A stretch of 64,000 nt of DNA, from contig MWYV01000036.1 in assembly GCA_002050435.1 (NCBI GenBank), forward strand, positions 1 through 64,000, given 5' to 3'. The stretch is from Chitinophagales bacterium 33-2 (GTDB taxonomy: Bacteria; Bacteroidota; Bacteroidia; Chitinophagales; Chitinophagaceae). The translations under genes and the position numbers were made by a program. Of the stretch, positions 21,718 through 31,485 are shown piece after piece; position 1 is the stretch's first letter, and each line of letters opens with the position of its first letter. Under the pieces are notes generated by a model. That model made no database searches. It worked only from the letters and a program-made list of their open reading frames with translations, and was not told the origin of the DNA.

Positions 21718-23736
21718 TTATCCGAATAGGCTGTCAACATCTACTTTCTTTTCATTGGTTTCAGGGGGAAGGTTGAGTTTATTTTCTATAGTTAAAGAAA
21801 CCACATCGAATTTTTCAATCTCATGATCAATAAAAAACATATCTACCTCTCCAACATTCTTGGCGTAAATTTTTCCCCTGTGGCGGCAGGTATACTTATC
21901 CTTTACCTGCTCATAAACTGCAGAAGAAATATTTACCTGGCCAGGCTCGCCATTGCTTTCCATACGGCTGGCAATATTTACAGTGCTTCCCCATATATCA
22001 TAAGCATATTTCTTTTTACCAACCACACCAGCCACAACCGGGCCGGAGTGAATTCCAACCCTGATCTCCCATGGAACCAGGCCCCGTTCGATCCGCTTTT
22101 GATTGTTTTGAAATACATATTGCTGAATGGCAATTCCGGCCTGAACAATTTCATAAACATGTCCTTTACGCGTTGTAGGAATACCACCTGCACACATATA
22201 TGAATCCCCAATGGTTTTTATCTTTTCAAGGTTGTACTTTGTAATGATCTCATCAAAGGCCACAAAACAATCATTCAGATCACTTACCAGTTCATTTGGC
22301 GTCATCTTTTCAGCAATTGATGTAAAGGATTTAAAGTCTGTAAACAGAACAGAAACATTTTCAAAATAACGAGGTGTTGCCTTGCCATGATCCTGCAATT
22401 CCCTGGCAACTTCTGTTGGAAGGATATTCAGTAATAATGATTCGATCTGGTCTTTTTGATAGTCGAGTACTTTATTGATTTTCACTTTAGCACGATAGTT
22501 CTTAAAAATGATGAAAGCAATAAAAAGTATCAATACAAACCCTATGGTAAAAGCCCATTTTATGGTTCTTTGCCGTTCGAGGTTGGCCTGTGTCAATGCT
22601 TTTTCTGTAGTGAGCAGATCCACTTCCCCCTGCTTTTTGGCAAGGTCGAAATCATATTGCAGAAAACCTACTTTCTTCCTGATCTTTTCATCGTATAGAT
22701 CATCCTTGATCTTATTCAGCTTGACCTGGTATGCAAATGCTTTCGAAAAATCTTTCACATCTGCATAGGCCTGTCCTGCTTTCTCATAAATCTCTTTCTG
22801 ATCGGTCAACGCGGTCATTTCTATTGCTACAGCTTCTGCTTTGCTGTAGTTGGAAAAAGCCTGCTCGAAATTTTTAATTTGAAAGTAAGCTTCAGCAAGT
22901 CCTACATATCCCTGGGCCAGCAATGTCCTGTTTTTTGTTTCTGCGATGGCAATTGCTTCTTTATGGTATTGAATGGCCTGGGGGTAATTCCTTTTTTTGA
23001 ACTGCAGTTTACCAAGGCCGTTCAGGGGAATTGGGCTATTAATATTTTCATTTCCCATCATCTGCAGGGCCTGCACAAAATTTTCGTTGGCTTTGTTTAC
23101 TTCTTCCTTATCAGAATAAATAATACCAATATTGGCATATACCAATCCAAGCCGGGCACTGTCTACTTTAATTTCTTTAGACAGTTCAATACATTTATAC
23201 AAGTATTCGAGGGCTTTATCCCACGTAGCTGTTTTTGTAAAATATACGGCAGCGATGTTATTCAATGCTTTAAACTGGATATTCTTATTATCCATTTTTT
23301 CCCCTATTCTCAATGAACCCAGCTGGTATTCCAAAGCTTTTGCATCATCTTCCTGGTAGGCATAAATTGCACCGATGTTTCCCATTAAGGTGGCAACATT
23401 ATAATCGTCATCCTGCGTTTTAAGGATCTCCAGTGAAAGTATCCAGTTCTCAAAAGCTTTTTCCACCTCCCCTTTGTAGAAGTGCACCAAACCAATATAC
23501 TTTAATGCATTGCCTTCGCCTTTACGGTATTTAGATTTTATGGAAACATCTTTTGCCTGGTTTGCCAGCAATAATGCCTGTTCTATGTCTTCCTGCAGCA
23601 ACTTATCGATCTGCCTGAACATATTATTGATCCTGACTGTGTCTTCATTTACCAGTGGAACCACACTCTGGGCATTTCCTGCAAAGCAAAAACAGGAAAA
23701 GATCAAGAGGATGAAAATGTTTTTCAAATACAGCAT
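21718..23736 (-). CDS. TPR-containing transmembrane class III adenylyl cyclase
   Basis: 672 aa; signal, TPR array, TM, catalytic VSVLFTDFKSFTSIAEKM...KIKTIGDSYMCAGG...YDIWGSTVNIASRME (Lys/Asp pair predicts ATP specificity). Confidence 0.95.
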   Translation of the reverse strand: MLYLKNIFILLIFSCFCFAGNAQSVVPLVNEDTVRINNMFRQIDKLLQEDIEQALLLANQAKDVSIKSKYRKGEGNALKYIGLVHFYKGEVEKAFENWILSLEILKTQDDDYNVATLMGNIGAIYAYQEDDAKALEYQLGSLRIGEKMDNKNIQFKALNNIAAVYFTKTATWDKALEYLYKCIELSKEIKVDSARLGLVYANIGIIYSDKEEVNKANENFVQALQMMGNENINSPIPLNGLGKLQFKKRNYPQAIQYHKEAIAIAETKNRTLLAQGYVGLAEAYFQIKNFEQAFSNYSKAEAVAIEMTALTDQKEIYEKAGQAYADVKDFSKAFAYQVKLNKIKDDLYDEKIRKKVGFLQYDFDLAKKQGEVDLLTTEKALTQANLERQRTIKWAFTIGFVLILFIAFIIFKNYRAKVKINKVLDYQKDQIESLLLNILPTEVARELQDHGKATPRYFENVSVLFTDFKSFTSIAEKMTPNELVSDLNDCFVAFDEIITKYNLEKIKTIGDSYMCAGGIPTTRKGHVYEIVQAGIAIQQYVFQNNQKRIERGLVPWEIRVGIHSGPVVAGVVGKKKYAYDIWGSTVNIASRMESNGEPGQVNISSAVYEQVKDKYTCRHRGKIYAKNVGEVDMFFIDHEIEKFDVVSLTIENKLNLPPETNEKKVDVDSLFG

Positions 23737-23757
23737 ACGTTTTAAATTGGTGTTATA

Positions 23758-26700
23758 TTATTTCAGTATGACCAGTTTGCGGGTGGTTGCTTCACCGTTG
23801 TTTACCAGGCGCACCAGGTAAATTCCTGCAGGAAATTGATTTGTATTCCAATACCAGTTATACGACCTTCCTGCCTCAGTAAATCCTTCAAAAATTCCAG
23901 CTATTTCCGCTCCGTTTACTTGTAAAAGCCTGACAGAGGTAATTCCTGACTTTGAAGGGACAAAGGTAACAGTGAAACGATCCCTTGCAGGGTTTGGAGC
24001 AACAGTCATTCTTGCCTCATCCGCCTGCTTTGGTTGTTCCATCATTTTGCTTACGATAGTATTGGCCGTGCTTCCTACCAGGCAGGCAGTAAAATTATCC
24101 AGTGAACTGGTACTACCGGAATAGTCACCATTTCCATTTCCTGTTCCTCCTGCAACCACATAACTGATATGCGGATAAGGCGTTCCAGATCCGTATGGCT
24201 GGGAATTTACTGCAATGACAGCTCCCGGGCCAGACAATGAGCTATAAGTAAAACCTGTTCCTCCTGATGTTGGAGGATTGGAAGGAACCTGGTAAGCAGC
24301 CATGCTATAGAGCCATTTGGTGGTGATTGCTACATTACTGGTAAAGGAACCTGTAACGGAAGTAGAAGATTGTGTATTTTTTTTCTTTTTAAATCCAATA
24401 CTGGAATTTATAATAGCGCCACTGATAAAAATATCAGACGATGTATTGAGGTTGACAGGAACTATAGTGTTCCACATGCCCGTTTGCATATTAAATGAAG
24501 ATGAAATCGGCGACGAAGGTGCTCCTGCTATGATCCTTCCTCTCGGTATATTCCTGGTGGTTGCCCCTTCCATCGTGATTCCGTTGAATGATACGGCACC
24601 TCCGTTGTATTCAATGAACTGACCTACCTGGTTTAATTGGCCATTGAGCTTGATCTTCACCTGAACCCACATAGTGGTGGTGGGTGCGTTTTGACCGTTT
24701 GCCGCACTGGCATCTGTAAAGCTGTTGAAAACATTGGGGCTCAGGCCAGGACAATTGTCCGAGATATTAATAGTGGTACTACCAGTACTTGAATTAAAAT
24801 TATCATTCCCAATAAATGATCCCGTTACTGCGTATGTACCAGGTAAGGATGGAGCGGTTGCCGAAGTTGGGTAAATAGTTGCTCCTGTTCCAGTATATTC
24901 AAAACTAATGGCCGGTGTCAAAATATCTCCTGTTCCACCTGCCCCATACGCAAATCCTGTAGCCGGTTTCGGTGAACCATCATAATTAAATATTCCACCT
25001 GTAATGCTAACCGTTGAATTTGCCTTATTGATCACTAAAGTTCCATTCACACTTGGTGCGGAATAATTCGTATTTACAAGCGATGCCGAAAGAGGATAAT
25101 TTCCGGCATTTGTCTGCCCATTACCAGTGATGGTTACAACTGTTAATCCTAAAGGAGTAGTTGTAGCTGTAGCAGATTTCGGAGATCCATTATAAGTATG
25201 CGTCAGGTTTGAAAGTGTAATGGATGCTGAGGCTTGCGAAATAGTAATATTTACTGAACCGCTTGCATTATTATAGTTCCCTGTAACATCTGTAAAGATC
25301 CAGTTAGCAGTACCGCCAGGCGCATTGGTGTATGAAGCTCCGAGGTCCAATCCTGTTAAAGCAACGTCTCCGATACCGGTTGCACTTCCTGTAGCGCTAT
25401 GTGCTGCCGCGTCATAGGTTCCGCTATATCCATTTACTGTAATAGTTGCATTGGCTTTCCCGATGCTGTTATTAACAGTCCCATTGGCTGCGTTATAATT
25501 ATTGTTTCCGGCAAAACTCCATGCATCACCTGTATAAGTTCCGGCATTTGTATGGGTTGTAGCAGTAAGGTCAAGCAGGCTATTTAAATTAGCCGGACTA
25601 ATTGCTTCAACTCCTGCCGCAGTTCCAGTAGCTGTATGTGGATTGGCATCAAAGGCAACACTATAGCCTGATATATTAATAATGGCATCGGCTTTACCTA
25701 TAGCATTATTTATTGTGCCGTTCGCAGGCTCGTAATTTTCATTCCCTTCAAAAATCCATGCATCTGCAGTATAAGTACCTGCATTGGTATGCATAGTGCC
25801 TGAAAGGTTCAGTAAGGATGCTAGATTGGCAGGCGTAGCTTCCACTCCTGTTGCTGCACCCGCAGCGGTATGAGCAACACCATTATATACAACACTGTAA
25901 GGAGTTACAACAATGGTGGCTGTTGCTTTATTGATTATAAATTGAGCCGGGGCAGATTCTCCCGCATTGTAGGAAATATTGCCATCAAAAACAGCTTTCA
26001 CACTATAAGTTCCCGAATTGGTAGGAGCAGTGGTTGTTTCTGCATATACCGTTGGACTCACACCTGAATATTTCAGTGTAACAGCAGGAATAAGCGTTTC
26101 ATTATTAGTGCCTGTAGCTGATCCTGTAGCTGGTTTTGGAGTACCGTCGTAAGTGTATGGTCCACCCGCAGTGACTGTTATTGTTGGAGTAGCTTTTGTT
26201 ATAATTAAATTGCCGGCCAAATTATGCACGTTCATATTTGAATTAACGAAAGCACCGCCGATAATATAATTCTCACCCACAGATAACCCTGTTACCAGGT
26301 TGATACCAAGGTTTGGTCCGACAATTCCTCCATTTTCCACCTCGTTTTGAGAGAAGATGATCGGTGTATTATTCGCAAGGCCGTTTGTTGAAGCATTGCT
26401 TGAAACAATTAATCCCAATCCACCACTGCTAACAATTAATCCGAGACCGCCACTGCTCACGATCAATCCCAATCCGCCACTGCTTACCATCAATCCCAAT
26501 CCGCCACTGCTCACGATCAATCCCAATCCACCACTGCTCACGATCAATCCCAATCCACCACTGCTCACTATTAATCCTAATCCCCCGCTACTTACCATGA
26601 GTCCTAATCCACCACTGCTTACCATCAATCCTAATCCACCCGTTCCACTGCTCACCATTAATCCCAATCCACCACTGCTTACCATTAAACCCAATCCACC

Positions 26701-29700
26701 GGAAGTATTAGGTGCATAGGTCATCACAATTCTGGAAGTCTTAAGCGGAAGGGCATTAAACAAATATGTTCCATCCACAGCCTGTGTGAGCTCAGTTGAA
26801 AGTGGTGATCTTAATGCAACTGCATTCAGATCAGAAGTAAGTGCTGAAAGATCGATCAAGGCGTTAGGGTTAACCACCTGGTTATTTACGTCGACATAAC
26901 GAAGCACACCATTAATATTCATCAGGCTTAAACTAGCATCTGTTGCTAATGCGATCTTCTGATCGATAGCAATTTTTAACGGCTCTGCTGTTGCTGTCAA
27001 CAACTGTTTCATACACATAACCCCTGGAATAGAAGGATCAACGTAATTGGCCACGATTGAACCATCAGAAAGTACTACAGGCTGTCCCTGTGGAACAGCA
27101 ACGTAATTTCCTGAAGTATTCATTTGAACCAATCCCATTGAATATATATAATGAACGATTCCAACAGCTGAAAGATCATTCGTAGCAGCTCCATTATTGG
27201 TAATTCCATGTAGTTGATGCACGATCATATTATTATAGATCGGCATTTTCGAAACCAACTTGTTTACAGTGCCTTCCTGATTGATAGAAAGCAATGTTTG
27301 TGCATATCCTGAATTGTAAACATTCACACCTCCTACATTAGCAGCACTGCTAAATGCCTGAGGCGTTACAATGCCCCTTGATGTAGTTCCAGCTGAAGAA
27401 ATGGTCTGCTGTAGTGCAATATTGACATTATTTGGATTTGCCAGGTAATTTATAAATGAAGCCTTATTCAAATCCACCACATTTACCTGTGCGGCATTTG
27501 CATTAACTGCCGCTACCATTTTATTGTTAACGATATCAAATGCACGGCTGCTTAACACAGTTTTTAAACTTACCATGAAAGCAAGGTTCTCGGTAAGTAA
27601 TTTTGAAGAGAAAGCAAGTTTAATGGCCGCTGCAGTGGCATCTGCAGGAAGGCCTAATGCAATTTTCAATGCCTGCTGGTCAGCTGCATTCAATAAATCA
27701 AGATCATCTAACAAAGCAAATGCATTTGAGGAAACAGATGATTTATGTGAAAGTTCAAGATAAGCAAGCGCAAGTTCCATATTTGCTGGCGCCAGGTTAT
27801 CCAAAATCACGTACTCGTATTCTATTTCACCAATATAATCTCCGTAAACAATGTTTTTATTTTTGGGTTTTACCTGCACATTCAGGGGTTCAACAAAAAG
27901 AGCACCTGCCTGGATCACGTAATCATATAATTCCCAGTTACCAGCAGTATCTGCTGCTGGAATTACAGGAGCAATGTTGAATGGAGAAACTGAAGCATTA
28001 CTGCTAAGGATTGCATTGGTAGTTAAGCTAAGATTAGTTAACCCAAACATCGCAATTTCATCAGGGGAAGTCACCTCGGTAGTCACACCATTTAGCTTTT
28101 TATACAGTTTGTGTGTAAAGGCTGGCATTTCGCCTAAGAACTTTCTGTTTTTATTATCTGCAGCAATAGTGACCTGGAATTTATTATCACCATTTATATA
28201 ATAAGTATTGGAAGGGCCACCATCATTTCCCAGCACTGCCATTGAAGGATTATATGCAACCAGTCCTCGTTTATCTTGAAAAATAGGTATCGTTGCGTTG
28301 ATGATACTATCACCCACGCTACTTGTTATTTCCAGTAGAACACCATTTAATTTTAATGTAATCGTACCCGTAAAGTACTTACCCAACACTTTTATTTTAG
28401 TAGAATCAGATGGAGCAAACGGGTATTGTATTCCTTCAATTACAGGTGTAGGATTTGCAAAAGATCCAATTGCATTATCAATTCTTACAAGTCCGGCTCC
28501 TCTTTCGAGGACTGTTCCGGGTATCACCTGGACGTTATCCCTGATCAGGTCCTTAATCTGCACTGGCGTAAGCGTACTTGAGGTTACAAACTTTTTTTGT
28601 GCTTCCAGCAAGAGGGCAATTCCACCGGCAACGTGAGGCGCAGAAGCAGATGTTCCAAAGAAATTTTTAATTCCATCGCCTTCAGGATCAACTAAAGATC
28701 CCATATCAACCGAAGTATTTACACCATCAGGCGCAACATAATCTGGCTTCTGGGAACTAGTGCCATAATATTTTACTCCTCCACGGGAAGTAAAAGGTTC
28801 AATTATGGTTGGCGTAGTATATCTCACTGCTCCAATGGTATGGGCTTCCGGAACATTTGCCTGTCCAACAATAGTACCTGCATTTGAGCCGGTTGAAGGA
28901 TTAAGGAAAGTAAAATCACCCCTGAAAACAATGAATTTAAAATAAAGCCCGGGAGGTGGAGTGCCATCACAAACGATCATTAATTTGATCTCGGTAGTGA
29001 CTTCAGTTGTTGGATTAGGATTCACCACAAAACTCATGATCTCCATCGGATCTGCACTTAAGTTGATCCTGTTAAATCCTATCAGTTCACCTGCCTGGTT
29101 AATGGCATAAAGATCCACGTCGGTTGTTGTTCCGACAGCACCCAAAGATGAAAATGCATCTTCCCACTGAAGGCCGATCGTGTACACACCTGGTTTTCCG
29201 GGTTGTGCTTTCACTATGGCTGACTGGTAAATACTGCTGCCGAAATTGTGAGCCACACCCGTGATATCAAATGGCAGCGGTGTTCCTGTAGCAGGAACAA
29301 ATGCACTTTCATAAGATTTAGTTGCGTAATTTCCTGCAGCGGTCACATAATGTTTTCCCTGGGCAACTACATTTTTCACTGCCTGTGCAATCACACCATC
29401 CGTAAAGAAAGGCTCGGTAATAAATGAAATATCATCAACCAGGGCATCGCAACCCACGTTTGCCAGATCCTGAATACCTATTGCAAAATCTCCTGCGGTT
29501 AAAAAACCGGTTCTGAAATATAGTTCAGCCTTAGGGGCTACATCGTAAACGATCTGCAACATAGAACGGCCTTCATCTGAACCTGAGCCATATGGATACT
29601 CTTTGAGTACGTTAACAGGAACAGGATTAATAATTTGTAATGGACCAGGTAAATTACCTGGCAGATCCCGGTTTTCTATATCTGTACCTGCCCCGTTTTT

Positions 29701-31485
29701 ATTGTTGTAACTATCAGAAAGTACTCCTATTTTATATCCTTCACCTGTAAGCTTGTACCCACCTCTTGAGTAAGCAGAACCCATAGCAAGGTCGCCACCG
29801 GCAATTCCTGTAACATTTTTACTGATGGCAGGATAAACTGGTCGCACATAGCTTACTTTATTATTGAAAAAATCATCAGAATTTAAAAAACCAAGGTTTG
29901 CAATTGGATACCAACCTGAAATGATCACACTGTTGCCGTTTGAAATGGTATCCACCATTCCGTAGGTCGTTGTTAGTTTCACATACACATCATTGGTAAA
30001 TGCCGGTCTTGTAATTACATCAATTAAAACCTTATCTGGATTTCCATTATTATAACGCAGCTGATAGGTAACATTTGTGGCAGGATCTACCACACCGCCG
30101 GCAAGGAATAAAACATCAAGGTCTGTTGTTGTTTTGTCAAACGGTTCTTTAAGTTTCCCCCCTGGTGGTGGCTGCATCACACCCTGGACACAATGAACAG
30201 ATGTTACAATTGTAAAATCAGATAAAGAATTCGATCCTGCAGAACAGTTGCCACTTTCATCCGTTATGGTAAGAATGTATTTTCCGGGTGTGGTAACGCC
30301 CGATAATATCAAGGAAGTATTATTTTGAGGAACAACTCCTCCATCCTCCGCTGTCCATAAATAGGAAATGCCAGAACCTGTTTTTCCCAACCCGGTTAAA
30401 TTTATGGAAGCACCCGGACAATTCTGAAAGATCCGGTCTTCACCTGCATCAGTTCCTAAACCACAGGGATCAACTACTTCGTGCGTTATCAGGACTGTTG
30501 AGCCCAGGTAGATCACGTGGTTACTATACAAAGCACCAATTAGCTTAGTTGCATTTCCACCCGATCCAAGATTGATGTCTCCGTTATAAGCATTAACTGT
30601 TCCCTGCCATTGAATTCCATTGGAGTTTCCATTACTCATAGCGAAAGCAGTTCCGCTGCCCCAAACGTGCAGAATGATCCTTGAAGCACTGCCTCCATTT
30701 GTAACGACCACTGTTGATTTACCTAATGAAACGGTGGACTTGACATAAACTTCTATCAGGTCACCCGGATTGGTATTGCCATTAAAATCAAAAACCAGCG
30801 TGTTTTGATTTGAATTATTGATGCTGTTGAGATAATATTTTCCCGTACCATTAAACGTAAGGGTTTTATTCCCATTGAAGGATACATCTTTCCGCTGTGC
30901 ATTTGGTTCAAGAACCGTTGAACTGTTGATGTTTTGAGTACCTGTAAAATTGGGCATTGCCAAAACAGCTAAGGTAGGCAGGGCTGGGATGTTTGGTGAA
31001 GCGATAAAATACTGACCGGGAGCAAGTGTTGGACCTACATAACTGGCACCAGAGGGCTGAGTTACTTTTCCATTAATTAAAATTCCTCCGCCCAAAGATA
31101 TATTTCCATTTACATCAATATCCCCTTTCAGGAGGCCGTTGTTTCCCCCCAATAATGTGGTTCCTGAAAAACTGGCCGGTGTATTTACAGGTCCAGCTGT
31201 TATTTTACCATGAACACTAGTATTATTTGATAATTCAACAATACCATGGCTATGAATATTCCCTTTTATTATAGGGCCACTTGATGTTTTCACATAAGTA
31301 TTGCTTCCCACCGCACCGCTTTCGATTGTAGCGCCTGAAATATTAACGCCCAGTTTTCCAAATAAAACAAATTGATTCAGTGCAACTGAAGTTCCGGAGC
31401 TGGTTTGAGCAAAGGCCTTATTAAAACCCAACTGAAAAAAAGAAATGATCAATACTCCAGAAAGAAATGAAATGGAATGGCGCAT
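23758..31485 (-). CDS. giant T9SS-secreted mosaic protein: N-terminal polymer-forming-like region, subtilisin-like (S8) domain, GGLGL[MI]VSS tandem repeats, MBG-type domains, T9SS type A sorting domain
   Basis: about 2575 aa from MRHSISFLSG (ORF opens at 31518); VLSDSYNN...SDEGRSMLQIVYDVAP...VTAAGN...FGTSASAPHVAGG; repeated YDG/MBG-like units; C-terminal VAPNPARDRFTVTF...AGIYLVRLVNNGEATTRKLVILK. Confidence 0.92.
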   Translation of the reverse strand: MRHSISFLSGVLIISFFQLGFNKAFAQTSSGTSVALNQFVLFGKLGVNISGATIESGAVGSNTYVKTSSGPIIKGNIHSHGIVELSNNTSVHGKITAGPVNTPASFSGTTLLGGNNGLLKGDIDVNGNISLGGGILINGKVTQPSGASYVGPTLAPGQYFIASPNIPALPTLAVLAMPNFTGTQNINSSTVLEPNAQRKDVSFNGNKTLTFNGTGKYYLNSINNSNQNTLVFDFNGNTNPGDLIEVYVKSTVSLGKSTVVVTNGGSASRIILHVWGSGTAFAMSNGNSNGIQWQGTVNAYNGDINLGSGGNATKLIGALYSNHVIYLGSTVLITHEVVDPCGLGTDAGEDRIFQNCPGASINLTGLGKTGSGISYLWTAEDGGVVPQNNTSLILSGVTTPGKYILTITDESGNCSAGSNSLSDFTIVTSVHCVQGVMQPPPGGKLKEPFDKTTTDLDVLFLAGGVVDPATNVTYQLRYNNGNPDKVLIDVITRPAFTNDVYVKLTTTYGMVDTISNGNSVIISGWYPIANLGFLNSDDFFNNKVSYVRPVYPAISKNVTGIAGGDLAMGSAYSRGGYKLTGEGYKIGVLSDSYNNKNGAGTDIENRDLPGNLPGPLQIINPVPVNVLKEYPYGSGSDEGRSMLQIVYDVAPKAELYFRTGFLTAGDFAIGIQDLANVGCDALVDDISFITEPFFTDGVIAQAVKNVVAQGKHYVTAAGNYATKSYESAFVPATGTPLPFDITGVAHNFGSSIYQSAIVKAQPGKPGVYTIGLQWEDAFSSLGAVGTTTDVDLYAINQAGELIGFNRINLSADPMEIMSFVVNPNPTTEVTTEIKLMIVCDGTPPPGLYFKFIVFRGDFTFLNPSTGSNAGTIVGQANVPEAHTIGAVRYTTPTIIEPFTSRGGVKYYGTSSQKPDYVAPDGVNTSVDMGSLVDPEGDGIKNFFGTSASAPHVAGGIALLLEAQKKFVTSSTLTPVQIKDLIRDNVQVIPGTVLERGAGLVRIDNAIGSFANPTPVIEGIQYPFAPSDSTKIKVLGKYFTGTITLKLNGVLLEITSSVGDSIINATIPIFQDKRGLVAYNPSMAVLGNDGGPSNTYYINGDNKFQVTIAADNKNRKFLGEMPAFTHKLYKKLNGVTTEVTSPDEIAMFGLTNLSLTTNAILSSNASVSPFNIAPVIPAADTAGNWELYDYVIQAGALFVEPLNVQVKPKNKNIVYGDYIGEIEYEYVILDNLAPANMELALAYLELSHKSSVSSNAFALLDDLDLLNAADQQALKIALGLPADATAAAIKLAFSSKLLTENLAFMVSLKTVLSSRAFDIVNNKMVAAVNANAAQVNVVDLNKASFINYLANPNNVNIALQQTISSAGTTSRGIVTPQAFSSAANVGGVNVYNSGYAQTLLSINQEGTVNKLVSKMPIYNNMIVHQLHGITNNGAATNDLSAVGIVHYIYSMGLVQMNTSGNYVAVPQGQPVVLSDGSIVANYVDPSIPGVMCMKQLLTATAEPLKIAIDQKIALATDASLSLMNINGVLRYVDVNNQVVNPNALIDLSALTSDLNAVALRSPLSTELTQAVDGTYLFNALPLKTSRIVMTYAPNTSGGLGLMVSSGGLGLMVSSGTGGLGLMVSSGGLGLMVSSGGLGLIVSSGGLGLIVSSGGLGLIVSSGGLGLMVSSGGLGLIVSSGGLGLIVSSGGLGLIVSSNASTNGLANNTPIIFSQNEVENGGIVGPNLGINLVTGLSVGENYIIGGAFVNSNMNVHNLAGNLIITKATPTITVTAGGPYTYDGTPKPATGSATGTNNETLIPAVTLKYSGVSPTVYAETTTAPTNSGTYSVKAVFDGNISYNAGESAPAQFIINKATATIVVTPYSVVYNGVAHTAAGAATGVEATPANLASLLNLSGTMHTNAGTYTADAWIFEGNENYEPANGTINNAIGKADAIINISGYSVAFDANPHTATGTAAGVEAISPANLNSLLDLTATTHTNAGTYTGDAWSFAGNNNYNAANGTVNNSIGKANATITVNGYSGTYDAAAHSATGSATGIGDVALTGLDLGASYTNAPGGTANWIFTDVTGNYNNASGSVNITISQASASITLSNLTHTYNGSPKSATATTTPLGLTVVTITGNGQTNAGNYPLSASLVNTNYSAPSVNGTLVINKANSTVSITGGIFNYDGSPKPATGFAYGAGGTGDILTPAISFEYTGTGATIYPTSATAPSLPGTYAVTGSFIGNDNFNSSTGSTTINISDNCPGLSPNVFNSFTDASAANGQNAPTTTMWVQVKIKLNGQLNQVGQFIEYNGGAVSFNGITMEGATTRNIPRGRIIAGAPSSPISSSFNMQTGMWNTIVPVNLNTSSDIFISGAIINSSIGFKKKKNTQSSTSVTGSFTSNVAITTKWLYSMAAYQVPSNPPTSGGTGFTYSSLSGPGAVIAVNSQPYGSGTPYPHISYVVAGGTGNGNGDYSGSTSSLDNFTACLVGSTANTIVSKMMEQPKQADEARMTVAPNPARDRFTVTFVPSKSGITSVRLLQVNGAEIAGIFEGFTEAGRSYNWYWNTNQFPAGIYLVRLVNNGEATTRKLVILK
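26398..26702 (-). repeat. 11-unit 27-bp coding tandem repeat (GGLGL[M/I]VSS)
   Basis: Direct reading of translation: units M,M,(GT)M,M,I,I,I,M,I,I,I; DNA unit (plus strand) approx. CCAATCCACCACTGCTNACNATNAATC. Confidence 0.97.

Noticed and set aside
17077-23736. Calling the cyclase/CNB/channel block a Pycsar or CBASS anti-phage system
   Set aside because: The cyclase is a TPR-TM adenylyl cyclase with an ATP-type active site rather than a short Pycsar PycC or a CD-NTase; no other defence genes or mobile elements nearby. Kept as a signalling cassette hypothesis only.
26357-26719. 120-aa plus-strand ORF of NPNPPLLTI repeats
   Set aside because: It is the antisense reading of the GGLGL[M/I]VSS tandem repeat; long antisense ORFs arise automatically from a stop-free repeat unit.
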